40,745 bases of DNA from CAZFGN01 sp964518695 (GCA_964518695.1 CAZFGN010000004.1:1-40745), one strand, 5' to 3'; positions 1-8,700 are shown, counted from the first letter of the stretch. The notes: generated by a model not told the origin, from the letters alone. Numbers and translations: made by a program.

Positions 1-1
1 T

Positions 2-409
2 ACCCTAGCGCCGCTTCCTCATCCTCAAGCTACAACCGTTGTTGAAATGCAAGCTAACCTGACCGTTTTACTCCAAAACTTGGCGGCATTACAGGCATAT
101 CAGAAAGCTTCGACTACTCCAGCTGTAGCTCCGAGCGCGGCAAGTGTGCCACCAGCCGGTTCTTACAAAGCCAATATTGCCCCCAGCTCAAAAGGAGATA
201 GTGTAACCGCCCTACAGAACTTCTTGAAATCTCAAAGTGCGGATATCTATCCTGAAGGTCTCGTTACCGGCTACTACGGCAACTTAACCAAAGCCGCCGT
301 GGGCAGATTCCAAATGAAGCAGGGCATTGTGACGAGCGCCAGCGATCCTGGCTACGGCAATGTTGGTCCCAAGACAAGAGCTAAAATTAATTCACTTTTG
401 GGACTTTAA
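2..409 (+). CDS. Peptidoglycan-binding domain protein, C-terminal part (5' end outside window)
   Basis: The frame is open from base 2 to the stop at 407-409, so the first ATG at 47 is probably internal and the gene starts before the window. The visible part is a Pro/Ala/Ser-rich linker followed by a peptidoglycan_binding_1-type module over roughly the last 70 residues. The module shows the pattern GDSVTALQNFL, IYPEGLVTGYYG, AAVGRFQ and GYGNVGPKTRAKINSLLG. This module typically ends secreted or surface proteins of Parcubacteria, where it should anchor the protein to the cell wall. The catalytic or adhesive part, if any, lies upstream and cannot be judged. A strong hairpin terminator follows directly. 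Confidence 0.8.
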   Translation, partial: TLAPLPHPQATTVVEMQANLTVLLQNLAALQAYQKASTTPAVAPSAASVPPAGSYKANIAPSSKGDSVTALQNFLKSQSADIYPEGLVTGYYGNLTKAAVGRFQMKQGIVTSASDPGYGNVGPKTRAKINSLLGL

Positions 410-421
410 CTAAGCCTTGAG

Positions 422-460
422 TATGCAAAAGGGGATCATTGTGGGAGCCCCTTTTGCATA
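422..460 (+). terminator. Intrinsic-terminator-like hairpin after the peptidoglycan-binding gene
   Basis: A perfect 13-bp stem pairs TATGCAAAAGGGG (422-434) with CCCCTTTTGCATA (448-460) around a 13-nt loop. It starts 13 nt after the stop codon. The downstream tract (TTGTTT) is only moderately T-rich. Confidence 0.7.
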
Positions 461-473
461 TTGTTTGGGATTA

Positions 474-482
474 TGTTATAAA
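474..482 (+). promoter_or_regulatory. Extended -10 promoter (TGT-TATAAA) for the 491 gene
   Basis: TGT at 474-476 is followed by TATAAA at 477-482. Eight bases separate the -10 from the ATG at 491, so transcription would begin at or within a base or two of the start codon and the mRNA would be leaderless. Confidence 0.5.
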
Positions 483-490
483 CATTAATC

Positions 491-880
491 ATGTTAACTA
501 TGAGTAAAAAAATGAAAATCTTGGTGGTAGTGTTAGCAATAGTAGTCGGTGGATCGCTTTTCGTCGCGGGGTTGTCTGTATACAAACCGAACGCTATACG
601 CAACGTATTCGATAAATCTTATTCTGTCGTTTATCTTTCAAGCGGAGAAATATACATTGGTAAACTTTCCACTTTTCCAAAGCTTGTTTTAACGGATGTC
701 TACGTTATGCAGGCGGTGACTAGCCCGGATGATCCAGCAAAGAAAACTTTCCAAATCGCACCGCTAAAAAATGTTGTCTTGTGGGCACCTGATAAGATTT
801 ATCTAAATAAGGAACATATAATCTTTACTGCCTCTATTCTTGAGGGTAGCGAAATGGCCCAAACCTTGAAAGGCAAGTAA
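491..880 (+). CDS. Small membrane-anchored protein of unknown function
   Basis: 129 residues. One hydrophobic segment at about residues 10-28 (ILVVVLAIVVGGSLFVAGL) is followed by a soluble domain of about 100 residues with SVVYLSSGEIYIGKL and LVLTDVYVMQ, which looks beta-rich. No enzyme motif is visible. It is probably an inner-membrane protein with an extracytoplasmic domain. The ATG at 491 is chosen because the -10 hexamer at 477-482 sits at leaderless distance; an ATG at 500 is the alternative. It converges on the flippase gene, with a long palindrome between them. Confidence 0.7.
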   Translation: MLTMSKKMKILVVVLAIVVGGSLFVAGLSVYKPNAIRNVFDKSYSVVYLSSGEIYIGKLSTFPKLVLTDVYVMQAVTSPDDPAKKTFQIAPLKNVVLWAPDKIYLNKEHIIFTASILEGSEMAQTLKGK

Positions 881-896
881 CACTTCTTGAAGCCTG

Positions 897-936
897 AAAG
901 TATACTATATGTCCGGTCGGTGATATAGTACACTTT
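897..936. repeat. Palindromic element copy 1 (bidirectional-terminator-like)
   Basis: Imperfect palindrome with 16-nt half-sites at 901-916 and 917-932, related to the perfect copies at 5019 and 10352. It lies between two convergent genes. The arms are flanked by GAAAG on the left and CTTTTT on the right, so an RNA hairpin read rightward ends in a run of five U. Mismatches are concentrated in the left half and the centre. Confidence 0.75.
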
Positions 937-945
937 TTATTTACC

Positions 946-2370
946 CTACCCCTTTGTGAGGAATTTGAGAAACTTTAGCGTTGGCTCTTTGAACAAAGTA
1001 AGCGCTGCGAAGTAAACTCCGGCTCCCGCCAATATGTTAACACCTGCGTTTACTTTGTAATATTCCAGCAGTAAGATCGTGAGGCCCATTACCGTAGAAG
1101 CTCCAAATATTTTCGTGAGGCGCGGTAGTACGGAGAACGGGCTTACTTTTCTAAGTTGTTGCCAAAGATAGGCGTTTATAATTATTTGGTTCAAGAATGT
1201 AGAGAGTGCGGCTCCCTCCATACCCCATAAGGGAATGAAGAGAAAGTTAAAAAACACGTTGCCTAGTACGCCGAGCGCTACAAACCCGAGTAAGCTCTTT
1301 TGTTTTTCATGGGCGAACATCGCATTGGCAATAAGAGTAGCCGGAAACACGGTTAAAATTGTCCCTGACAATATGGCGAAAGTTGGAGCGGCAGAGAGAT
1401 ATGAATTGCCATAGAGTAGTTCAATAATCTGGCGGCTTAGAATGGCGCCTCCTAAGGAGGCTGGTATGGCTAGAAGGTAAATACTTGTTAATCCGCGTTC
1501 AAATACACTCCTAAAGTTTTGACCTCCTTGCTTCGCTAGCCTTGTTAGAGTTGGAAAGAAAGCCGCGGCGATAAGAATTGGCGCCGTGTATAAAAGTTGA
1601 ATTGGTCTTTGTGCCGCGGAGTAAAACCCAGTTTCTTCTGCCGAGGTAAGCCAGCCTAGCATTAGAATATCGGTATTAATCATAACTACGCCCATGAGTC
1701 CCAGGAGTCCGAACGGCCAGGCCGAGGTAATTATGGTTTTTATCAAGTTTTTATCAAAGTTTTTCGTAAGCCCTTTAAAGTATTCTCTCAATACATAGAC
1801 TATTGTGAGAAAACCTAGACCCGTTCCAACGGCATAGGCCCAGGCTAAGCTCGTCGCGGTTTTCGAATAACTCAAAAATATAAAACCAAAGATGGTGATA
1901 GCTAAATTAGTGAAGATATTGACCCAGGCTTCTATCTGCATTTTCTCTAGAGCCCTTGCCATGGCTGTTCCCAAGTCACGCAAGGAATCAAAAACGAACA
2001 CAAAAACAATCATTGGCATAAGAATCGCCGCTCCCTCTAAGTTGGTAAGGCTATTAGCGAAGAAAAACATCCCCATTACAAGGATTAAAAGAAGGAGAGC
2101 CTTTATAAAGAGTGCGGTAGCTAAATATTTTTGCCTAAGCTCAGGAGATTTTACTCCTTCTCTCGTCAAGAGAGCATTCACGCCAAAGTCCGAAAATATG
2201 GTTAGAAATGCGGCTAAGCTTATTGCGTATGAAAAAGCGCCCCAACTAGCAGCACCTAATATCCTAGCGGCATAGATTACAATAGCGGCACGCAACAAGC
2301 GGCCGGTTACTTGACCGCCAAAAAGCCAGAAAGTATTTTTAGCTATAGACTTTCCAGTTGCTTCATCCAC
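946..2370 (-). CDS. Polysaccharide/lipid flippase, MATE/Wzx (RfbX) type
   Basis: About 474 residues with 12-14 predicted hydrophobic helices along the whole length. The N-terminus (KSIAKNTFWLFGGQVTGRLLRAA, IVIYAARILGAASWGAFSYAIS) is typical of the polysaccharide-biosynthesis export family, which flips lipid-linked glycans across the membrane. A TTG at 2391 would give seven more residues, but the GTG at 2370 is preferred. It lies 7 nt after a TATAAT hexamer on the same strand (2383-2378), and the shorter protein begins at the conserved amphipathic segment. No glycosyltransferases are adjacent, so the substrate is unknown. Confidence 0.85.
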   Translation of the reverse strand: MDEATGKSIAKNTFWLFGGQVTGRLLRAAIVIYAARILGAASWGAFSYAISLAAFLTIFSDFGVNALLTREGVKSPELRQKYLATALFIKALLLLILVMGMFFFANSLTNLEGAAILMPMIVFVFVFDSLRDLGTAMARALEKMQIEAWVNIFTNLAITIFGFIFLSYSKTATSLAWAYAVGTGLGFLTIVYVLREYFKGLTKNFDKNLIKTIITSAWPFGLLGLMGVVMINTDILMLGWLTSAEETGFYSAAQRPIQLLYTAPILIAAAFFPTLTRLAKQGGQNFRSVFERGLTSIYLLAIPASLGGAILSRQIIELLYGNSYLSAAPTFAILSGTILTVFPATLIANAMFAHEKQKSLLGFVALGVLGNVFFNFLFIPLWGMEGAALSTFLNQIIINAYLWQQLRKVSPFSVLPRLTKIFGASTVMGLTILLLEYYKVNAGVNILAGAGVYFAALTLFKEPTLKFLKFLTKG

Positions 2371-2377
2371 GTCTAGT

Positions 2378-2387
2378 ATTATATAAT
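2378..2387. promoter_or_regulatory. Shared palindromic -10 for two divergent leaderless genes
   Basis: The decamer ATTATATAAT is its own reverse complement and contains TATAAT on both strands: plus 2382-2387 and minus 2383-2378. The start codons lie 8 nt to the right (ATG 2396) and 7 nt to the left (GTG 2370). One AT-rich core thus seems to serve both directions, and there is no space for a Shine-Dalgarno sequence on either side. Confidence 0.6.
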
Positions 2388-2395
2388 GCAATGCG

Positions 2396-3136
2396 ATGAA
2401 AGATAATACATTTTTATCAGGAACAATATTAGTAGCGGCGCTTATCGTAGCGGGCGCTCTTATTTACAGTTTTGGTCCAGTTAGGCCAGCGTCTCTACCA
2501 GCATCTTTACCCGCTCCCAACCTTGCGGCTATCAATTTACCCCCATTCGAGACAAGTTTGCCTTATAGCCAAACACTTACGTCGGGTGGCGAAGTGCTTT
2601 TAGGGGATCCCAATGCTCCCGCGGAAATCGTCGAGTACGGTGATTATCAGTGCCCCTTTTGCGCAAAGTTTGCTTTGGAAACGGAGCCTCGGATTCGCGA
2701 GAACTACATAGCATCAGGCAAGGCCAAAATGGTTTACAAAGATCTTATAGTTGTTGAGAATTTTATTGCTGGTGGTCGTGAGTCTAGCGATGCCGCTTTG
2801 GCCGCTAACTGCGCGGCTGATCAAAATAAATTTTGGGAATATCACGACGCTTTATTCATCATAGAGAGTGCCGATGGTAAAGAAAACAGCGGCAATTTAA
2901 CGAAGGACCTGTTTTTAACTATTGCCGATAAATTTGGTATGGACAAGGCGGTTTTTGAGAGTTGTTATGATTCCAAGAAATACGCGGGAGAAGTTAGGGC
3001 GGATACGGAAGAAGCTGGAAAGGATTTGTCACGACTTGCGACTCCCAGCAGCTTAGTTAATGGTGAGGTTGTGGCGGGAGCCGTTCCTTACAACGATTTC
3101 GCTAAGGTTATAGATAAACATTTGAATGATAAATAA
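2396..3136 (+). CDS. DsbA-like thiol oxidoreductase, membrane-anchored
   Basis: 246 residues. An N-terminal membrane anchor or signal (about residues 8-26) and a Pro/Ala-rich linker precede a DsbA/thioredoxin-fold domain from about residue 64. The active site is CPFC at 86-89 in YGDYQCPFCAKF, and a helical insertion follows. TPSSLVNGEV near residue 217 fits the cis-Pro region. Such proteins form or shuffle disulfides in exported proteins. It heads an operon with glutaredoxin (11 nt gap) and thioredoxin reductase (3 nt gap), so reducing power and extracytoplasmic thiol chemistry appear to be expressed together. It is divergent from the flippase gene and shares its promoter core. Confidence 0.9.
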   Translation: MKDNTFLSGTILVAALIVAGALIYSFGPVRPASLPASLPAPNLAAINLPPFETSLPYSQTLTSGGEVLLGDPNAPAEIVEYGDYQCPFCAKFALETEPRIRENYIASGKAKMVYKDLIVVENFIAGGRESSDAALAANCAADQNKFWEYHDALFIIESADGKENSGNLTKDLFLTIADKFGMDKAVFESCYDSKKYAGEVRADTEEAGKDLSRLATPSSLVNGEVVAGAVPYNDFAKVIDKHLNDK

Positions 3137-3147
3137 AATTAGTTGGC

Positions 3148-3378
3148 ATGATTAAAATATATACTACGCCATCGTGTGTCTACTGCAGAATGGCAAAAGA
3201 ATTTTTCCAAAAGAACAACGTTGCCTATGAAGAAATTGACGTTACTAAGGACGATAAATTCGTGGAGGAGATGGTTGCGAAATCTCATCAAATGGGAGTT
3301 CCGGTAATTGATATAGAGGGAGAAATTTTTGTTGGATTTAACAGGTCTCTTATAGAAAAAGCTTTGAAGATTGCGTAG
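3148..3378 (+). CDS. Glutaredoxin-like protein (NrdH/Grx family)
   Basis: 76 residues, the usual length for a one-domain glutaredoxin. The redox motif CVYC is at residues 10-13 in IYTTPSCVYCRMAK. The cis-Pro region reads MGVPVIDIEG, and the end (FVGFNRSLIEKAL) is the usual G-F/Y glutathione or partner-binding segment. It is cytoplasmic. With thioredoxin reductase directly downstream and no glutathione genes visible, it probably acts as the NrdH-like substrate of that reductase rather than with glutathione; this is inference from context. Confidence 0.9.
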   Translation: MIKIYTTPSCVYCRMAKEFFQKNNVAYEEIDVTKDDKFVEEMVAKSHQMGVPVIDIEGEIFVGFNRSLIEKALKIA

Positions 3379-3381
3379 ATT

Positions 3382-4302
3382 ATGCATGATCTCGTTATTG
3401 TGGGTGGCGGTCCGGCGGGTGTCGCCGCGGGAATTTATGCGGCACGTAAGAAGATGAAGACTATACTCGTCGCTGAAACTTTCGGCGGGCAGTCTTTTGT
3501 TTCAGCGGATGTTCAGAACTGGATTGGCACCAAATCGGTCTCTGGTTTTGACTTTGCCAAGATGCTCGAAGATCATCTTCGCGCGCAAGAGGATATTGAG
3601 ATTGTGGATGGCGCATTGGTTGTTAAAGTTGAAAAAGAAGGCAGCCTCTTTAAGGTTATGACTAATACGGGTAAAGAGTTTGAGACAAAAATACTTCTAG
3701 TAACTTCGGGTAGTAGGCGCAAGAAATTAAATATTCCCGGAGAGGCTAGGCTGGATGGCAAGGGCGTGGCATATTGTTCAACTTGCGACGCGCCAATATT
3801 TAAAGATAAAAGGGTCGCGGTTATTGGCGGAGGAAACGCCGGATTGGAGGCGGTGCTGGACCTGATCCCATATGCCTCGGAGATTTATCTTCTCGAATAT
3901 TCTAACGTGCTCAAAGGCGACCCGATTACCCAAGAAAAGGTTAAAAACAATCCCAAGGTGAAAATTATAACTATGGCTAAAGCGCTGGAGGTTTCTGGCG
4001 ATACTTTTGTTACCGGTGTGAAGTATGAAGAGAGGTCTACCGGGGAGGCAAAAGGGCTGGTCTTAGACGGCGTTTTTGTAGAGATCGGTTCCGTCCCTAA
4101 CGCCGATATGATTAAAGATTTAGTAACACTTAATCAATACGGTGAAATTGTGGTTGATCACAAAACCCAAAAAACTTCTTGTGAAGGTATCTGGGCGGCA
4201 GGGGATGTCTCGGATGTCATCTACAAACAAAACAACATCTCCGCCGGAGATGCCGTGAAGGCCATCTTAAATATCTACGATTATTTGAATAAACAAAGTT
4301 AG
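3382..4302 (+). CDS. trxB: Thioredoxin reductase (NAD(P)H, FAD)
   Basis: 306 residues, the normal length for low-molecular-weight thioredoxin reductase. The FAD-binding GGGPAGVAAGIYAAR is at residues 8-22, the redox-active CSTC at 132-135, the NAD(P)H-binding GGGNAGLEA near 150, and the second FAD motif AAGDVSD near the C-terminus. It transfers electrons from NAD(P)H to thioredoxin or glutaredoxin. It is the last gene of the dsbA-grx-trxB operon. Copy 2 of the palindrome follows the gene and has terminator-like features. Confidence 0.95.
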   Translation: MHDLVIVGGGPAGVAAGIYAARKKMKTILVAETFGGQSFVSADVQNWIGTKSVSGFDFAKMLEDHLRAQEDIEIVDGALVVKVEKEGSLFKVMTNTGKEFETKILLVTSGSRRKKLNIPGEARLDGKGVAYCSTCDAPIFKDKRVAVIGGGNAGLEAVLDLIPYASEIYLLEYSNVLKGDPITQEKVKNNPKVKIITMAKALEVSGDTFVTGVKYEERSTGEAKGLVLDGVFVEIGSVPNADMIKDLVTLNQYGEIVVDHKTQKTSCEGIWAAGDVSDVIYKQNNISAGDAVKAILNIYDYLNKQS

Positions 4303-4342
4303 CGGTTTCACCCCCCTTTTTTTTACGAACCCCTCTTCGAAA

Positions 4343-4392
4343 AGTATACTAAAAGTATACTACATGTCCGATCGGTGATATAGTATACTTTT
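4343..4392. repeat. Palindromic element copy 2 (bidirectional-terminator-like)
   Basis: The half-sites are 4356-4371 and 4372-4387, with three mismatching pairs. The palindrome extends outward into AAAAG (4351-4355) and CTTTTT (4388-4393), giving the A-tract/stem/T-tract pattern of a terminator working in both directions. It lies between the convergent trxB and PaaX-like genes. An extra AGTATACT (4343-4350), identical to the outer arm sequence, sits immediately to the left. Confidence 0.75.
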
Positions 4393-4416
4393 TAATTTGA
4401 TCTCGCGAGTCGTTCG

Positions 4417-4986
4417 TTAATTGATTGTTTTTATAGAGCCGGTTTTAGTTACCGCTAGGATATCAACGTACTGGAATATTTTTAAATCTTTGAGGTCGTT
4501 AATAAATTCTTCCGGTAACTTCATTTTTCCGGACCAGACGCTCTTCTGAAGCATTTTAAAGCCGAGGTCATCCAACCTTCTTCTTAGCCAAACCCTTCTT
4601 TTCTGTTCTTTTTCCGGGATATCGAAAATGATTATTTTAAGGGATGTATCAACCTCTTTCTTATAACTATGGCGAGGCATTCTCTTCGCTAACTTTAGAA
4701 GTTTTTCTCTCCCGGCACTTGTTATGGACCACTTGTTGTCTCTTGTCTTTACAAGACCTTCACGCTTTAGCTTAGAGAGTATAAGATGAAAGTTATGCTT
4801 TTTTCTCTGAAACTCTGACTTTTCTCCTTCTTCACGCAGTTCACCCACTATCTTATCAAAATTTCTTTGCATCTTTGAATAAGAGGATCCGTAACCGGAT
4901 TCCATAATAGTCCTAAAAAGGGCAGCGCTAACTATTGCTCCCTCGGAAAGCCCCTCTAAAATTTTCGCTGTTATTCCATTGTTCAT
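4417..4986 (-). CDS. PaaX-like transcription regulator with Cas2-like C-terminal domain
   Basis: 189 residues. Residues 1-110 look like a winged-helix DNA-binding region (FHLILSKLKREGLVKT, KWSITSAGREKLLKL). Residues about 118-189 match the PaaX C-terminal ferredoxin fold that also resembles Cas2: IIIFDIPEKEQKRRVWLRRR, then LGFKMLQKSVWSGKM. PaaX proteins are repressors that bind palindromic operators. A perfect 32-bp palindrome (5019-5050) lies 32 nt upstream of the ATG, so autoregulation is plausible. There is no CRISPR array, cas1 or effector nearby, so a Cas2 label would be misleading. What ligand it senses is unknown. Confidence 0.75.
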   Translation of the reverse strand: MNNGITAKILEGLSEGAIVSAALFRTIMESGYGSSYSKMQRNFDKIVGELREEGEKSEFQRKKHNFHLILSKLKREGLVKTRDNKWSITSAGREKLLKLAKRMPRHSYKKEVDTSLKIIIFDIPEKEQKRRVWLRRRLDDLGFKMLQKSVWSGKMKLPEEFINDLKDLKIFQYVDILAVTKTGSIKTIN

Positions 4987-5018
4987 ATATCTATTCTTTT
5001 AGCCTTCCAGTCTATAGA

Positions 5019-5050
5019 TATACTATAACACCGATCGGTGTTATAGTATA
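5019..5050. repeat. Perfect 32-bp palindrome copy 3, operator candidate
   Basis: Half-site TATACTATAACACCGA (5019-5034) is followed by its exact reverse complement (5035-5050). It lies in the divergent region between the PaaX-like gene and the 5163 operon. Each outward-facing arm contains TGTTATAGT, an extended -10-like string. It could therefore be an operator, a bidirectional promoter core, or both. No T-tract follows, so termination is unlikely here. Confidence 0.7.
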
Positions 5051-5074
5051 GTGACTTTGGAAAAGGTAGCGGTG

Positions 5075-5103
5075 TTGACTAAAAAGTTATGATCTAATAT
5101 ACT
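5075..5103 (+). promoter_or_regulatory. Sigma-70-type promoter of the phospholipase operon
   Basis: TTGACT (5075-5080), a 17-nt spacer and TATACT (5098-5103) form a near-consensus promoter. The predicted start is around 5110, six nt before the leader ATG at 5116. The palindrome ends 24 nt upstream of the -35. Confidence 0.65.
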
Positions 5104-5115
5104 CGGCTTCAATAT

Positions 5116-5166
5116 ATGTATGCTGGAGGTACTAACAGTTTTTACCTCCTTTTATTTTTGAAATGA
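5116..5166 (+). CDS. Candidate 16-codon leader peptide overlapping a hairpin
   Basis: A small ORF, MYAGGTNSFYLLLFLK, starts six nt after the predicted transcription start. Its TGA (5164-5166) overlaps the ATG of the next gene (5163-5165) in ATGA fashion. The hairpin at 5125-5149 lies entirely inside it. The next gene has no visible Shine-Dalgarno sequence, so translational coupling or attenuation through this ORF is plausible. Translation is not proven; such a short ORF can arise by chance. Confidence 0.35.
   Translation: MYAGGTNSFYLLLFLK
5125..5159 (+). terminator. Attenuator-like hairpin with T-tract inside the leader
   Basis: GGAGGTA (5125-5131) pairs with TACCTCC (5143-5149) around an 11-nt loop, followed by TTTTATTTTT (5150-5159). 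It lies between the promoter and the 5163 start codon, so it would stop transcription before the operon unless prevented. The left arm also contains the only GGAGG of the leader. Confidence 0.5.
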
Positions 5167-5726
5167 GTGAACAAAACAAGCATTTGAATACTAAACCGAC
5201 CGAAGAGGTTTTAAGCATTGAACCGCCAAAAAGGAGTTGGTGGAGATATGTTGTGGGTGTTCTGGTAATGGTAATAGCTGTTTTAGGTGGTTATATAACC
5301 TGGTATCAATATTTTAGTTCGGAGGCGAAATATAGGGGTGAGGTTGAGGAAAGTGCATTGGCCTTGCCTGCGAAACTGGAAACTTACCAGAAAGCTATGG
5401 AGGCTGATGTGTATGGAGGCAAAACGCCAGAGGAAACGTTGCAGCTCTTTATTGATGCTCTGAAGGAAGGAGATGTTGAGTTGGCGAGTAAGTATTTTAT
5501 ATTGGGAGATAATTTACAGAGAGATAGCAAATGGTTTGATGCCCTCCGTCGTACTAAAGAAAGTGAAAAGCTTGGCGAATTAATAGTTTCGTTAGAAAAA
5601 GCTGAACCCGATCTAGAATCAAGAGCTTACGAAAACGATTTTAAGTTCAAAACGAGCGACGGGTATGGATATATAAACCTAGAGTTTAACAAACATTCAG
5701 GCGTATGGAAAATCGAAAGTCTCTAA
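5163..5726 (+). CDS. Single-pass membrane protein, DUF4878-like extracytoplasmic domain
   Basis: 187 residues: a polar cytoplasmic tail of about 28 residues, one transmembrane helix at about 30-50 (VVGVLVMVIAVLGGYITW), then a soluble domain of about 135 residues. The segment KTPEETLQLFIDALKEGDVELASKYF resembles the helix start of small lipoprotein/NTF2-like domains that track substrate or partner binding. The C-terminus is beta-rich. It overlaps the next gene by 22 nt, so the two are almost certainly co-expressed. A role as membrane partner or chaperone of the secreted phospholipase-like protein is inference. Confidence 0.7.
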   Translation: MSEQNKHLNTKPTEEVLSIEPPKRSWWRYVVGVLVMVIAVLGGYITWYQYFSSEAKYRGEVEESALALPAKLETYQKAMEADVYGGKTPEETLQLFIDALKEGDVELASKYFILGDNLQRDSKWFDALRRTKESEKLGELIVSLEKAEPDLESRAYENDFKFKTSDGYGYINLEFNKHSGVWKIESL

Positions 5727-8700
5727 AGTTATTTATTTTTATTTCGGTATTCATTTCTACACTCGGCATTTCGCCGAGTGCTCTTGCATATGGTGTGGAA
5801 ACTCACACTTATTTAACTGACCAAGTAATAGATTTCTATAATAAAAATTATCCAAATGGCCCAATTAAAGATGATATAAGGCCTTATATTGTGGATGGGG
5901 CAAGGCGTGAAGATGATACTCCTCGCTGGATGAATCATTTCTATGATCCTGTTAACAACCGCGGGCTTGACGATCCGGAATGGGGTAGAGGGTTTAGCTC
6001 CAAAGGATGGGCGCAAAGCGATTCCGAGCAGACTACCTACGCTTATAAACCAATAAGTTATATAGCTTCAATTCTTACCGCTTCCGAGCAGGGAAATGTT
6101 AACGGTATGGATTTGAATTTTACTTGGCAACAGGCAATTAGATACTACCGTGACGGAGATGTAGAAAAGGCAATGTTTACTTTGGGGCATGTGATTCACC
6201 TTATTGAAGATGCGAGTGTCCCGGATCACACGAGAAACGATGCTCATCCACATCCACTAGGTGATGGCAGTCCTTATGAAGAATATACGGAGAAATTTAC
6301 TCGTAGTACAGAAGACAAAGAATTAATTCCGAGATTATCAGGCAAGAAGCCGATAGATTCGCATCCAACACTTTCCAGTTATTTCGATGTCATGGCTAAT
6401 TATTCCAATAATAATTTCTATAGTAAAGATACCATAGGCGTACGTTACAACGAGCCTAAGGTTGATAGTTTTGTTGAAATAGATGGAATTACTTTTAGTT
6501 TAAATAATGATGGTGACGGCTTATATAAATTATCAGCTTGCTCTAAAGGAAGAGTAGGAGATTGCAATCAAGCCATAGACGACGATGCTGTTCTTGAGGA
6601 CTACTGGTCCCATCTTTCCACCAAATTGGTCCAAGTAGGTGCTGGAGTTATTAAATTGTTCTTTGATGATATAGAGCGGGTGAATTATGGCGACGCTAGA
6701 CTTGTGAAGGACGATAGAAATCCTATTACTTGGGCGATAGATAACGCGAGGGCATTTGCTCAAGTTATGTCTTCTTCCGGTAAAGCGGTAACATCCTCGA
6801 TAACTAATACTTCTAGAGAAGCGTTCACAAGTACGCTTGGTAATGGCAGTACAAGCAATGAGAAACTGGTTGAGACGATTAATGTTAAGTCTTTACAGAA
6901 AAGTAAGGGAGGCTCAAAGAAAAAAGATAGTGTAGAAAATGCCAAGAGCGTTGAGAATCGCGAAAACGGCAAGCTGTTGGTTCGAGAAGTTAACAATCCC
7001 GCGGTCATCAAACAGGAAAGTTCTCAACAAATAATAAGGACAGTAGAGAAAGAAAAAGAAACAGAAGAGAAGATTAACGGGTTAGAGCAACAAAAAGAAC
7101 AGGTTAAGAAAGAAGTCCAGCAAGAACAAATTAAGCAAGAGCAAGCTGTTCCAAGTGCCCAACAGGCACCGAGTTTTAAAGAGTGTTCATTCAATACCAC
7201 TAAACCACCTTCTCGTCAGCAGATTATTATTAACGAAGTAGCTTGGATGGGAGGTTCAAGCGATTTCGGATTAACTAGTACTGATGAATGGATTGAACTC
7301 AAGAATATTTCCGGTAGCGAAATAGATATCAGTAATTGGCAATTAATTGATAAGGGTGAACAAATCAAAATAAATCTCACCTCTATTAGTGGGAATAAGA
7401 CTGTGAAACCTAACCGATTGATTCTTCTCGAACGGACGAATGATAGTTCGGTCCCGAACATCCCCGCTGATTTATTGTATTCCAACACCCTGAATAATAG
7501 CGATGAGGGGGTAAGATTGTTCGACAGTCAATGCAATCTAGTTGATGAGGTTTTGGCGAATCCTGATTGGCCGGCTGGCGATAATACCCAAAAGCGAACA
7601 ATGGAACGTTCGCTCGACTTATCGTGGCACGATTACAACGGAACCGCTCAAGACAGCGTCTTTGGCACGCCGAAAAAAGAGAATTCCGCGCCGGCGGTTG
7701 TTTATAGCGGTGGTGGAGGTGGGGATGGCGGAAGCGTGAGTGCATCGACAGATAATCAACAACAAACAATTGCTTCTGGGACTAAATCGCCATCAAAAAT
7801 CTTGGTTTCTGAGGTTCAGATTACCGGCGGAACCGGAAAAACAGAAAACGATTTTATCGAGTTGTATAATCCAAACAATACCCAAGTTAATCTCAATGGC
7901 TATCGTTTAGTCAAAAGAACTAAAACTGGCACAAGTGATGCTAGTATAAAATCATGGACAACAGACGTTTACATTCCGGCGGGTGGCTATTATTTGTGGG
8001 CAAATAGCGGCTATACAGATATTTCTAACACTCCTGACGTAATGACCACTGTCACTATAAGCGATGATAACGGTGTGGCGATTCGATACGGCGCCGAAGA
8101 TACTGGCACTGTAATTGACAGCGTTGCTTGGGGAGGAGCTGGAAATATTTTCATCGAAGGATCGGTTTTCCCAAGTAATCCCAGTGCAAACCAAAGCCTC
8201 CAGCGAAAGTTCCAAGGTAATAATTTCATTGATACCGACAATAACGCTAATGATTTCGAGATTCAAACTTGTTCAAGTTCCAAAGCGCAATCAAAAAGTT
8301 GCCCAACGGTCAATCAAACGCCAGGCGTTTTATTACCACTTAGCATCGTTGAAGTTATTTATAACCCGGAAGGGTCTGATGAGGGCAAGGAATTAGTGAC
8401 AGTAAATAATCCGAACAGCGGGGAAGTTGATGTAGGTTCGTACTCGATACAATATTTGGGTTCAGATGGAGATTTCACTAAGACTAAGAAAAAGAATTTC
8501 GGAGCAGAAAACAAGATCCCCGGAAAGGGGATCTTTAAAATCGGTATGAACTGTGGCAGTGATACGCCCTGCGAAAATGTAGATATGTCTTGGAGCGAGG
8601 CATTAAACAATTCTTTGGGAACTGTGTTTTTAGTTTCAAATCAAGCGTTGCTTACCGGGCTTAGCGATGCTGATGCAATTGACGGATTTCACTACCCTGA

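Noticed and set aside
4417..4986. Cas2 protein of a CRISPR system
   Set aside because: The C-terminal half has the Cas2-like fold shared by PaaX regulators, but an N-terminal winged helix is present, there is no cas1 or effector, and no regularly spaced repeats were found in the window.
7410..7769. Antisense ORFs inside the large secreted protein gene (several of 60-120 codons)
   Set aside because: They lie opposite repetitive Ser/Thr/Asn-rich coding sequence, have atypical composition and no start signals; they are shadows.
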